DNA from: an archaeon
Lineage (GTDB): Archaea; Nanobdellota; Nanobdellia; Woesearchaeales; GW2011-AR15
Assembly (NCBI GenBank): GCA_018671515.1
Contig: JABHHN010000117.1
Coordinates: forward strand, 1 to 48,255
Reading direction: 5' to 3'
DNA length: 48,255 bases
Made by a program: the position numbers and the translations under genes. Positions 33,440-41,454 of the stretch are shown here, one piece after another (the stretch's first letter is position 1; every line of letters begins with the position of its first letter). The notes beneath the pieces are model-generated. The model ran no database searches, was not told where the DNA came from, and worked only from the letters and a program-made list of their open reading frames with translations.

Positions 33440-34009
33440 ATGGTAGAATTTAAGTTAGTTATAGGAAATCCAAAAGATGGAAAATGTTATCAAGTTGCAA
33501 TTAGTGGAGAAAATGCAGAAACTCTTTTAGGAAAAAAGATTGGAGATAATATTAAAGGTGAATCATTTGACATGACAGGTTATGAATTTGTTATAACAGG
33601 TGGCGCAGATTATTGTGGTTTCCCAATGAGAAGAGATATTGAAGGAGCTATAAGAAAAAAAGTTTTCATGGTTAGAGGTATTGGTACAAGAAATACTGAA
33701 AATGGAGTAAGGATAAGAAAAACAGTATGTGGAAATACAATTCACGATAATATTTCACAAGTTTCATTAAAAGTAGTTAAACAAGGTAAAAAACCATTAG
33801 GTGAACCTGAAGCTCCAGTTGAAGAAACTCCTGCAGAAAAACCTGCTGAAAAACCAAAGAAAGAAAAAAAGGTTAAGGAAGCTCCTAAAGAAGAAGCTCC
33901 TAAAGAAGAAGCTCCTAAAGAAGAAGCTCCTAAAGAAGAAGCTCCTAAAGAAGAAGCTCCTAAAGAAGAAGCTCCTAAAGAAGAAAAAGTTGAAGACAAA
34001 AAAGAGTAA
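33440..34009 (+). CDS. rps6e: Small-subunit ribosomal protein S6e with repetitive C-terminal tail
   Basis: 189 residues. Residues 1-117 are archaeal S6e (eS6): MVEFKLVIGNPKDGKCYQ, GGADYCGFPMRRDIEG, RKTVCGNTIHDNISQVSLKVVKQG. Archaeal S6e is usually about 120-135 residues. Here a Pro/Glu/Lys-rich tail follows, with seven exact copies of a 15-bp unit encoding EAPKE. It starts with GGTGAT at 33431. The tail resembles the charged tails of other proteins in this window (DnaK, NYN) and probably projects from the ribosome surface. Confidence 0.95.
   Translation: MVEFKLVIGNPKDGKCYQVAISGENAETLLGKKIGDNIKGESFDMTGYEFVITGGADYCGFPMRRDIEGAIRKKVFMVRGIGTRNTENGVRIRKTVCGNTIHDNISQVSLKVVKQGKKPLGEPEAPVEETPAEKPAEKPKKEKKVKEAPKEEAPKEEAPKEEAPKEEAPKEEAPKEEAPKEEKVEDKKE
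33878..33982 (+). repeat. 15-bp tandem repeat, seven copies, in the S6e tail
   Basis: The unit GAAGCTCCTAAAGAA is repeated seven times without a mismatch. The perfect identity implies recent expansion or homogenisation. Length change would keep the reading frame. Confidence 0.95.
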
Positions 34010-34050
34010 ATTTTCTTTTAATATTTTTTATTTTATTTTTTAAATAATTT

Positions 34051-34740
34051 TTAATTATCAAAAAGTTCTTTGTTATTTTCTCTAATACTATAATAATCAT
34101 TATGTCCTATTATTACATGATCTAAAACATTTATATCTAATATTTTTCCAGATTGGATAATTTGTTTTGTAATTTCTATATCTTCTGGACTTGGAGATGG
34201 ATTTCCAGAAGGATGATTATGTACAAGTATGATTGAAGAAGAGGAATAATTGATTGCAGATTTGAATATTTCTCTTGGATGGATAAGTGTTGTATCAAGT
34301 GTACCAACAAATATATTTTCTTTTTTTATTATTTTATTTCTTTTATTTAGAAATATTACAATTAGATGTTCTTTTTTTTTATATCCATATTCAAGACCTA
34401 GTAATTTGTATACATCTTGAGAATTCTCTATTTTATTTGTACTATTTTTTTTATATCTTGAAAATCTTTTTCCTAATTCAAAACATGCAACTACCTGACA
34501 TGCTTTTGCAGGACCCATGCCATGTACTGTTTCCATTTGTTCAACAGTGATGTTTGAAAGGTATTCAAAGTCAAAATCTGAAAGTATTTTATTAGATAAA
34601 TCTATAACATTAAGATTTTTGGCACCTGTTCTAAGTAAGATTGCAAGAAGTTCAGAATTTGATAATGCAGAAGGCCCAAGAGCGACAAGTCTCTCTCTTG
34701 GGAGTTCTGATGAGGGAAGTTCTTTTAGTTTTAAATACAT
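34051..34740 (-). CDS. radC: RadC-family JAB/MPN+ domain protein
   Basis: 229 residues, complete. The N-terminal helix-hairpin-helix region starts LKELPSSELPRERLVALGPSALSNSELLAILLRTG and includes VEQMETVHGMGPAKACQVVACFELGKR. The C-terminal JAB metal-binding motif is VHNHPSGNPSPSPEDIEIT (His-x-His...Asp) with an upstream Glu in the strand before it. RadC was once linked to DNA repair, but its function is unsettled, and many copies travel with mobile DNA. It is a bacterial family that is rare in archaea. It is transcribed away from kae1. Confidence 0.93.
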   Translation of the reverse strand: MYLKLKELPSSELPRERLVALGPSALSNSELLAILLRTGAKNLNVIDLSNKILSDFDFEYLSNITVEQMETVHGMGPAKACQVVACFELGKRFSRYKKNSTNKIENSQDVYKLLGLEYGYKKKEHLIVIFLNKRNKIIKKENIFVGTLDTTLIHPREIFKSAINYSSSSIILVHNHPSGNPSPSPEDIEITKQIIQSGKILDINVLDHVIIGHNDYYSIRENNKELFDN

Positions 34741-34874
34741 AATATTACTTAGAAATAGATTGTTTAAATAGGTTGCGCGGCAATGTCCAGTGAGAAATTA
34801 ATTAAAACTAATAAGTATAGTTTTCAATTTATCTACTTAATTTTTTATACTTTACTTTATTTCTTTTATATATC

Positions 34875-35858
34875 ATGATAACATTAGGAATAGAATCAAC
34901 AGCACATACATTTGGAATCGGGATAATCAAGGACAAAAACGTCCTTGCTAATGTAAAGGATTCATTTACAACAGAATCAGGTGGAATGATTCCAAGTGAG
35001 CTTACACGTCATCACGAAGAAATTAATGAAAAAGTAATTGATGATGCATTAAAAGTTGCTAAAATTAAAATAACAGATATAGATTTAATCTCATATTCAA
35101 ATGCACCTGGTTTTGGAGGGTGCTTGTCAGTTGGGCAGGATGTTGCATTAAAATTTTCTAAAAAATTAAATATTCCAATGGTTGGTGTTCATCACTCTGT
35201 AGCACATTTAGAAATTGGGAGGATGCTTTTTCCTAAGTGCAAAGATCCAGTTCTTATGTATGCATCAGGAGCAAACACACAGATAATTGCATATGAAGGA
35301 AAGAAATACAGAGTTTTTGGTGAAACACTTGATCAAGGAATAGGTAATATGATTGATTCATTTGCAAGGTATATCGGTCTTGGTTTTCCAGGTGGTCCAA
35401 AAATAGAGGAACTGGCATTAAAATCAAAAAATTATATTGAATTACCATATAATGTAAAAGGCATGGATGTAAATTTTGGTGGGATTTTGACAAATATTAA
35501 GCGTAAATTTGATTCAAAGGAATATAAAGTTGAAGATATATGTTTTTCATTACAGGAAACAATTTTTGCAATGCTTGTTGAAGTAACAGAACGAGCAATG
35601 GCTCATTGTGATAAGGATGAACTATTGCTTGGTGGTGGAGTTGCTTGTAACAAAAGATTACAAGAGATGTGTCAAATAATGTGTGATGAAAGAGGTGCTA
35701 AATGTTTTGTACCTCCAAATACTGTATTAGTAGATAATGGAGTAATGATTGCATGGCTTGGACGAATTATGCATGATGCAGGTTATAAAACAGATTATGA
35801 TAAACTTGATTATTATCCTTATCAGAGAACTGATGATATTGATGTTTTTTGGAGATAG
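34875..35858 (+). CDS. kae1: tRNA threonylcarbamoyladenosine protein Kae1 (KEOPS subunit)
   Basis: 327 residues, Kae1 alone, without the Bud32 kinase fusion found in several euryarchaea. It has LGIESTAHTFGIGI (1-16), the iron-binding VHHSVAHLEIGR, YASGANTQIIAY, GQGIGNMIDSFARYIGLGFPGGPKIEE (here DQGIGNMID) and GGGVACNKRLQEM near the end. With other KEOPS subunits it makes t6A at position 37 of ANN-decoding tRNAs. A TATA box TTTTATACTT about 28 nt upstream indicates a leaderless message. Bud32, Cgi121 and Pcc1 are not in the window. Confidence 0.97.
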   Translation: MITLGIESTAHTFGIGIIKDKNVLANVKDSFTTESGGMIPSELTRHHEEINEKVIDDALKVAKIKITDIDLISYSNAPGFGGCLSVGQDVALKFSKKLNIPMVGVHHSVAHLEIGRMLFPKCKDPVLMYASGANTQIIAYEGKKYRVFGETLDQGIGNMIDSFARYIGLGFPGGPKIEELALKSKNYIELPYNVKGMDVNFGGILTNIKRKFDSKEYKVEDICFSLQETIFAMLVEVTERAMAHCDKDELLLGGGVACNKRLQEMCQIMCDERGAKCFVPPNTVLVDNGVMIAWLGRIMHDAGYKTDYDKLDYYPYQRTDDIDVFWR

Positions 35859-35860
35859 AT

Positions 35861-36256
35861 TTATTGATTCAAATAATCATTATGTATGAAAAATAAAAAT
35901 AACGGAAAAATCCAGTAAATGAAATAAATTATTCCTATATTTTTTAACATCATTAAAGGAATAATCATTTGAATAGAAAATAAGATTAATCCAAAATACC
36001 ATCCCCATCTTTTTCTTTTAATTAATGCAAATAGAAATATTGAATAAATAGCAATTGATATTATTGAATAGTAATATCCTTTTGGCAACAAAAATAATAT
36101 GTCATAAATTAGACCAAGTATTAACATGATTTTTAATATCCAAATTAAAGCAGGAACATTTTTCTTGTAGTCTTCTTGAATTTCATTCAATTCTATTTGT
36201 TCAACTTTGTCTTCTGCTTTGTGAATTTCTTTTTCTATATTATTTTTTTTCTTCAT
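35861..36256 (-). CDS. Membrane protein, unknown function
   Basis: 131 residues. A charged N-terminus with coiled-coil character (KKKNNIEKEIHKAEDKVEQIELNEIQEDYKKN) precedes four short membrane helices (about 35-52, 58-78, 86-102, 106-122). It converges with kae1, 2 nt apart, and diverges from the TPR gene. No family recognised. Confidence 0.55.
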   Translation of the reverse strand: MKKKNNIEKEIHKAEDKVEQIELNEIQEDYKKNVPALIWILKIMLILGLIYDILFLLPKGYYYSIISIAIYSIFLFALIKRKRWGWYFGLILFSIQMIIPLMMLKNIGIIYFIYWIFPLFLFFIHNDYLNQ

Positions 36257-36335
36257 TGATAATTATTTTTAAATTCAGAGTTATATATATTTTTCTATAA
36301 TTTATTTAATTAACATAGAATTTTCTTTTTTCATA

Positions 36336-36425
36336 TTTTAATTATTAATGACATAGCAAAGCGTTGCTTTGCAATTTCAATTGTGAGCAAAGCTCACTAC
36401 ATAACCATTGAATTAATGATTAAAA
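36336..36425. repeat. Three-way-junction-like intergenic element with alternative pairings
   Basis: An outer stem, TTTTAATTATTAA (36336-36348) with TTAATGATTAAAA (36413-36425, one G-U), encloses two hairpins: GCAAAGC/GCTTTGC (36356-36362, 36366-36372) and GTGAGC/GCTCAC (36383-36388, 36392-36397). GCAAAGC recurs at 36387-36393, so GCTTTGC can pair either upstream or downstream. It lies between the divergent genes 35861-36256 and 36523-37122. Confidence 0.55.
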
Positions 36426-36522
36426 CAGATTAAAAAATAAAAATTACATAATAATTTAAATATACAAAAACATATACTAATATACAAAAAGTTTATATAG
36501 TTTTGATACTTGTAAAATTCAT

Positions 36523-37122
36523 ATGGGCTTATTAAAAAGATCAATTCTGTTATTATTTGCGTTAGCTTTAGTCACCACAGCAATTGGAACTTCAGTACTT
36601 CTAAAGTCAGATAATGATATTGATATGGGTGATCCTAATTTGTTTTCATCTCTTGGTAATTTTTTATTTAATGAAGGAATGACTGGTCATGCAGTTGTAG
36701 CATTTGAAAAATCATTGGAACTTGATGATGATAATGCAGTAACTCTAAATAATTTAGGTGTATCACTTCTACAAACAGATAAAGAAAAAGCAATGAGGCA
36801 TTTTAAGGAAGCATTAAATATTGATCCAAATTATGAAATGGCAAGGAAAAACTTGGCAGTATTACAGACACAGATTGGAAAATATGAAGAAGCAATAAAT
36901 AATTTTAGAACACTAGTTGAAGAATATCCAGATAATGTACAGTATAATTATGATTTGGCTGTAAATTTAGGAAACAAATTCTATCATAACTCAAGAGATG
37001 AAAATGATTTAGAAGAAGCATTGAAAATTTATTATAAAGTAAAAGAAGTATCTCCAAAATATGAACATTTGGAAGAAAACATTAAAGTTCTTGAAGAAGT
37101 AAAACAAATTCTTGAGAGTTAG
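36523..37122 (+). CDS. Membrane-anchored TPR protein
   Basis: 199 residues. An N-terminal membrane anchor or uncleaved signal (about 6-26) is followed by four to five tetratricopeptide repeats: DPNLFSSLGNFLFNEGMTGHAVVAFEKSLELDD, NAVTLNNLGVSLLQTDKEKAMRHFKEALNIDP, YEMARKNLAVLQTQIGKYEEAINNFRTLVEEYP and a longer last one. It probably scaffolds protein contacts outside the membrane. TATA-like TTTATATAG lies 30 nt upstream of a leaderless start. It lies upstream of corA in the same direction, 43 nt apart. Confidence 0.85.
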   Translation: MGLLKRSILLLFALALVTTAIGTSVLLKSDNDIDMGDPNLFSSLGNFLFNEGMTGHAVVAFEKSLELDDDNAVTLNNLGVSLLQTDKEKAMRHFKEALNIDPNYEMARKNLAVLQTQIGKYEEAINNFRTLVEEYPDNVQYNYDLAVNLGNKFYHNSRDENDLEEALKIYYKVKEVSPKYEHLEENIKVLEEVKQILES

Positions 37123-37165
37123 ATTTAAGAAAAATATAAAAACGAATCATTCTTAAAAATATCAT

Positions 37166-38110
37166 ATGATTACATCTACATATTCTAAAGATGGTAAAGT
37201 AATTACCGAAGAATTCTATAAATACTATAAAAGAAATGAAATGTGGATTGATTGCAAGAATCCAAAAAAAAGGGATTTAAAGATATTAGCAGATCAGACT
37301 AAAATCCCACTTGAAGATTTTATAAGAGCACTTGATGAAGATGAAAGACCACACATAAATGATTTTGATAATCATTCAATTGTGACTATAAAAGCTCCAC
37401 ATAAGACAAATACTAGTTTAACTACTGTGCCTATAACTTTTATTTTAAAAGATCAATCAGTTATTATTTTAAGAAGACATGATTTTGAATGGCTTGCTAA
37501 TGTTAATTCTCTTACAGATGAGCAAAAAATGAAACTTTTCAAGAAGGATTTGACATATACACTTTCTGCATTTTTTGAACAGGTACTGACTAGTTTTTTC
37601 AAATATACTGATTTTTTAGAAGATGAACTCGATAAGGTAGAAAAACATGTTTTTAAATCTCCAACAAAAAAAGTAGTAAAAGAAATATTTTCATTAAAAA
37701 AAACTTTGATTTTTTTTCACAAAGCACTTATTGGAAATAGAGAAGTATTAACAGGAATTGAAAAGGAATTTCTTAGGGAGATTAAAGGTGCAAATCTAAG
37801 AAGATTTAGATACCTATACAATGATGTTACGCAGCTAATTGAAATGGTTGGAACGCATAGAGAAGTCCTTACAGGAACACTTGATATATATCTTACATCT
37901 GTATCAAATAATATGAATGAAGTAATGAAGAGACTTACCGTTATTACATCTTTTATTTTAATACCTACACTTATTTCTGGAATATATGGTATGAATTTTA
38001 AGGGTATGGATGAATTTAATTGGCCTTATGGACAATTTTTTGCATATGGGATGATGTTTATTTCTACTTTAGCAGTGTTTTTTTATTTTAAGAAAAATAA
38101 ATTTATGTAA
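37166..38110 (+). CDS. corA: CorA-family magnesium/divalent cation transporter
   Basis: 314 residues. A large cytoplasmic N-terminal domain (1-250) includes DCKNPKKRDLKILADQTKIPLEDFIRALDEDERPHI and the long pore helix (LDIYLTSVSNNMNEVMKRLTVITSFILIPTLISGIYGMNFKG). Two C-terminal membrane helices follow, and the selectivity motif YGMNF sits at the end of the first. The tail KKNKFM is basic, as in other CorA proteins. It forms homopentameric channels for Mg2+ or Co2+. The start appears leaderless. Confidence 0.94.
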   Translation: MITSTYSKDGKVITEEFYKYYKRNEMWIDCKNPKKRDLKILADQTKIPLEDFIRALDEDERPHINDFDNHSIVTIKAPHKTNTSLTTVPITFILKDQSVIILRRHDFEWLANVNSLTDEQKMKLFKKDLTYTLSAFFEQVLTSFFKYTDFLEDELDKVEKHVFKSPTKKVVKEIFSLKKTLIFFHKALIGNREVLTGIEKEFLREIKGANLRRFRYLYNDVTQLIEMVGTHREVLTGTLDIYLTSVSNNMNEVMKRLTVITSFILIPTLISGIYGMNFKGMDEFNWPYGQFFAYGMMFISTLAVFFYFKKNKFM

Positions 38111-38113
38111 AAA

Positions 38114-38662
38114 TTATTTTTTCTTTTTAGGTTCAGGTACTATTTTTTTAAATGCAAGCCATAATATTACTGTAAGCTCAATTAGCATAACAATTGGTCT
38201 TAAGAATTTGTCCATATCTCTAAAATATTTTAGAGTTGAGTAAAAAAGTAGGATTATTCCTGCATACATGAATCCTGTCCCAATGAATTCAATAGTGTAT
38301 AGGGTTCCAAGGATTATTGCAATAATTCCAAGAGGTGCAATAATTAGGAAAAAATTTCTATCATATTTATCTCTTGCCATATTATAATCTTGTTGACATG
38401 TTGAACATTCTTTAAAAACTCTGCAACCAGTTTCATTAAATTCATATATGGGTTGCATATCTTGCTGATAACAAAAACTATTTCTATTATTTTCTTCATA
38501 TTTGCAGTTTATTTTATCAGGCATTACTTTAGGAGGTATTTCTTTTGAACAGAAATCTTCACGCTCTGGCATAGAATAAAAAGCCTCTATGGTAACAATT
38601 ATGAATGTTGTGAATAATATTGCAATTCCTACAGTCATTGCAGTTTGTTTTAATGATGTCAT
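38114..38662 (-). CDS. Four-helix membrane protein with Cys-rich outside loop, unknown function
   Basis: 182 residues. The first helix (about 8-28) leads to a large outside loop with six cysteines (EDFCSKEIPPKVMPDKINC, NSFCYQQD, CRVFKECSTCQQDY). Three closely spaced helices (about 103-120, 122-140, 153-172) and a Lys-rich tail follow. A CxxC in the loop could be redox active or bind metal. It converges with corA. Similar proteins seem common in related small archaea, but I cannot name a family. Confidence 0.6.
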   Translation of the reverse strand: MTSLKQTAMTVGIAILFTTFIIVTIEAFYSMPEREDFCSKEIPPKVMPDKINCKYEENNRNSFCYQQDMQPIYEFNETGCRVFKECSTCQQDYNMARDKYDRNFFLIIAPLGIIAIILGTLYTIEFIGTGFMYAGIILLFYSTLKYFRDMDKFLRPIVMLIELTVILWLAFKKIVPEPKKKK

Positions 38663-38772
38663 AAGATTTTACTAATTGAATTTTGCTTATAAATTTACTT
38701 GTTGAATATTTTTTGTTAGACTTTTGTTAGAAAAATTAAAAATATTTTTTCAATATTTTTTTCATAAATTTC

Positions 38773-38849
38773 CATAGCATGGGCTATGTCTCCTGCAATG
38801 TGCACCTGCTTTAACATTGTGGTGCAACTTAGGAAGACAGAGTCTTCCT
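38773..38849. ncRNA. Structured intergenic element: two hairpins around an interlocked pairing (pseudoknot candidate)
   Basis: CATAGC/GCTATG (38773-38778, 38783-38788) and AGGAAGAC/GTCTTCCT (38831-38838, 38842-38849) are short-loop hairpins. Between them CAATGT (38796-38801) complements ACATTG (38814-38819), and GCACC (38802-38806) complements GGTGC (38821-38825), in the order S1-S2-S1'-S2'. The region is far less AT-rich than its flanks. In the 312-nt divergent gap between 38662 and the lspA start at 38975 I see only this element and an lspA TATA box (ATTATATAAAAA, about 38893). Transcription and strand are unknown. Confidence 0.45.
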
Positions 38850-38974
38850 CATGTAGTTGAATTAATAATAAAAAAGAAAATAAAAATAATATAAATTATA
38901 TAAAAACATAAAATTAAAATAATTTCTTTCTTACCCAAAGAATTAAATACAATTACAATAACTTTAAGATAAAA

Positions 38975-39463
38975 ATGAAGAAAAAGAAAATAAGTAAGAT
39001 TATAAATCTTAAATTCATATTAATAGTTGCACTTTTTGTATTTCTTGATCAAATATCAAAGTTTTTTATAAGAACAAATATGTATATTGGGAAAAGTATT
39101 CCTTTATTTGAAAATGTTCTTCATATGACTTATGTTACTAATACTGGAATTTCTTTTGGAATGTTAAAAGGGAATAATTTTCTTTTTATAATAATTTCAA
39201 TTGCAGTATTTATATTTTTTATATTAAATATCAAAGAATTTACTGATTCAAAACTTGGAGCAGCATTTATATTTTCAGGAATTATTGGAAATGTTACTGA
39301 TAGGATATTTTTAGGTTCTGTTGTTGATTTTATTGATTTTAGAGTTTTTCCTATATTTAATTTTGCGGATTCTTTCATAAACATAGGTGTTTTTCTAATT
39401 GTGCTTAGTGCAATAAGGGAATATATGAAACAAAAGAAAAAACTTCTTAAAACAAAGTCTTAA
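38975..39463 (+). CDS. lspA: Lipoprotein signal peptidase (SPase II)
   Basis: 162 residues with four membrane helices. It has the LspA motifs: FLDQISK (22-29), VTNTGISFGML (54-64, in place of NxGAAFS), GIIGNVTDR (102-110), SVVDFIDF (115-122) and FNFADSFINIG (128-138). Both catalytic aspartates are present (Asp118, Asp132). It cleaves the signal peptide before a lipid-modified cysteine, the step after Lgt. Classical LspA is not known as a core archaeal gene. The rel/spoT gene follows after 40 nt with its own TATA-like element. Confidence 0.93.
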   Translation: MKKKKISKIINLKFILIVALFVFLDQISKFFIRTNMYIGKSIPLFENVLHMTYVTNTGISFGMLKGNNFLFIIISIAVFIFFILNIKEFTDSKLGAAFIFSGIIGNVTDRIFLGSVVDFIDFRVFPIFNFADSFINIGVFLIVLSAIREYMKQKKKLLKTKS

Positions 39464-39503
39464 TGATAACCTTTTAATATTTTATACTATTATCTTTTAT
39501 CTA

Positions 39504-41414
39504 ATGGATAAAGAACTTAAATTTATTATTGATGAAGTAAAGAAATATGATAAACGGGTAGATGTATCTATCATTGAAAAATCATATGATATAGCAAAGG
39601 ATGCTCATCAAGGCCAAAAAAGAATGTCAGGTGAGGATTTTCTTAATCATCCTCTAGAAGTTACTAAGATACTTATTGAACTGCATGCAGATTGTCCAAC
39701 GATATGTGCTGGTCTTTTACATGATGTTGTTGAAGATTCGCCATTGTCATTAAATAAAATTAAAAAAGAATTTGATTCTGAGATCGCAAAGTTAGTTGAA
39801 GCAGCAACAAAGACATCGAAAGTATCTTTTGATTCACCTGAGAATTATACTGCAGAGAATTTAAGAAAAATATTATTTGCAACAATCAAGGATCCTAGAG
39901 TGATGTTTTTAAAACTTGCAGATAGATTGCATAATATGAGGACTTTAAAGCATTTAAGAGATGAGAAAGCTAAAAGGGTTGCAAAAGAGACAATGGATAT
40001 ATATGCACCAATAGCTCATAAATTAGGTTTATATTCAATTAAAGGTGAATTGGAAGATCTTTCAATGAGATATCTTTTGCCTGAAATGTATCAATATATT
40101 AAGACAAAAATAAATTCAAAAAGAGAAGAAAGGGAAGAAAAAGCAAATGTTCTAATAAAGGCAGTAAAAAAAACTTTTACTGAAATGGATTTGAAATATT
40201 ATGATGTTTCAGGAAGAGCAAAATATTTTCATAGCATCTATAAAAAGATGAAGAAAAGAAATAAATCTTTTGATGAGATATATGATCTTATTGCAATAAG
40301 AATAATTGTTGAGAATGTATCTGATTGTTATAGAGTTCTTGCATTGATTCATCAGGTCTGGAAACCTATTCCTGGAAGATTTAAAGATTATATAGCAGTA
40401 CCAAAATCAAATGGGTATCAGTCATTACATACGGATGTTGCAACAGAATTTGGAAGCATATTGGAAGTGCAGATAAGGACATTAGATATGCATTATGTTG
40501 CAAAATATGGTGTAGCTGCACATTGGAGATATAAAGGGACAGAAAGAGATAAGATGTTTGATAGAAGAGTTGCTTGGCTTGAGCAGGTTCTAGATTGGAA
40601 GAAAAAGGCAGGGTCTGAATTTTTAGATACTTTTAAAGTAAATTTTTTTCAGGATGAAATAGTTGTTTTTACACCTAAGGGGGACCCAATAATTTTAGCT
40701 GAAGGCTCAACACCTATTGATTTTGGGTTTGAAGTTCATAGTTGGGTAGGTTCACATTGTGTTAAGGCAGAAGTTAATGGAAAAGTTGTTTCATTAGATA
40801 CAAAATTAACAAGTGGAGATATAATTAGTATAATAACTCAAAATAATGCTAAACCTTCAAGAAACTGGTTAAATTATGTTGTAACTAACAAAGCTAAACA
40901 AAGAATAAGATCTGAATTAAAATTAGAAATAGATAGGGATCCAAAACAAATGAGACTAGAAGAGGAAATAGTAAATCTTTCAAAATTTATAGGGTTTAGT
41001 GGAAAAAAACGTCCTGTAAAGATATCAAAATGTTGTTCTCCTGGATTAAAAGATAAAATTGTTGGTTATATAACAAAAGATAAAGCATTGACTGTACATA
41101 AATCTGGTTGCTCTAATATATTTGCATTGGATCAAAAAAAGAAAGTAGATGTTAAATGGGATATCCCTCATGAAAAAATACTAAAATTAAAAGTATATGT
41201 TAATGATAAATTAGGTATGGTTACAAAAATACTTAATACTATAGCACAAAGGAAATTAAGTGTTTTGTCTGTGAATGTCAGACCAAATAAAAAAACAATT
41301 TTGATTTCATTAGAGATTAAGCCTGAAAATGATGATGATGAAGAAGAGATTGTAAATATTTTAAAAGAAATAAAAAATGTATTGACTGTAGTATGTAATA
41401 AGAAGACCTATTAA
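39504..41414 (+). CDS. Full-length Rel/SpoT-family (p)ppGpp synthetase/hydrolase
   Basis: 636 residues in the long-RSH order. HD hydrolase (about 30-185; HDVVED at 73-78, RLHNMRTL at 141-148). Synthetase (about 228-345; GRAKYFHSIYKKM, IPGRFKDYIAVPKSNGYQSLHT, LEVQIRT). TGS (about 383-447). Helical region, then Cys/His-cluster (KCC at 509-511, HKSGC at 532-536) and ACT (about 558-630). Both active sites look intact. However, the glutamate of the conserved MHxxAE(Y/H)GVAAHW motif is Lys334. RSH enzymes control the stringent response in bacteria and plastids; long forms are very unusual in archaea. A leaderless start is likely. Confidence 0.95.
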   Translation: MDKELKFIIDEVKKYDKRVDVSIIEKSYDIAKDAHQGQKRMSGEDFLNHPLEVTKILIELHADCPTICAGLLHDVVEDSPLSLNKIKKEFDSEIAKLVEAATKTSKVSFDSPENYTAENLRKILFATIKDPRVMFLKLADRLHNMRTLKHLRDEKAKRVAKETMDIYAPIAHKLGLYSIKGELEDLSMRYLLPEMYQYIKTKINSKREEREEKANVLIKAVKKTFTEMDLKYYDVSGRAKYFHSIYKKMKKRNKSFDEIYDLIAIRIIVENVSDCYRVLALIHQVWKPIPGRFKDYIAVPKSNGYQSLHTDVATEFGSILEVQIRTLDMHYVAKYGVAAHWRYKGTERDKMFDRRVAWLEQVLDWKKKAGSEFLDTFKVNFFQDEIVVFTPKGDPIILAEGSTPIDFGFEVHSWVGSHCVKAEVNGKVVSLDTKLTSGDIISIITQNNAKPSRNWLNYVVTNKAKQRIRSELKLEIDRDPKQMRLEEEIVNLSKFIGFSGKKRPVKISKCCSPGLKDKIVGYITKDKALTVHKSGCSNIFALDQKKKVDVKWDIPHEKILKLKVYVNDKLGMVTKILNTIAQRKLSVLSVNVRPNKKTILISLEIKPENDDDEEEIVNILKEIKNVLTVVCNKKTY

Positions 41415-41454
41415 AACAATTAACTTTATAAATTTCTCAAATAACCGGTAAACT

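Noticed and set aside
33346-33440. C/D box guide RNA before S6e
   Set aside because: CTGA words occur twice (33344-33356), but no RTGATGA box C is found at a proper distance; the nested stems explain the region better.
33742-33999. 85-residue minus-strand frame with GASSL repeats inside the S6e gene
   Set aside because: It is the reverse shadow of the 15-bp repeat in the S6e tail; a 15-bp unit keeps all frames open.
33801-34043. 80-residue Leu/Lys repeat frame overlapping the S6e tail
   Set aside because: Out-of-frame reading of the 15-bp repeat; no independent start signal.
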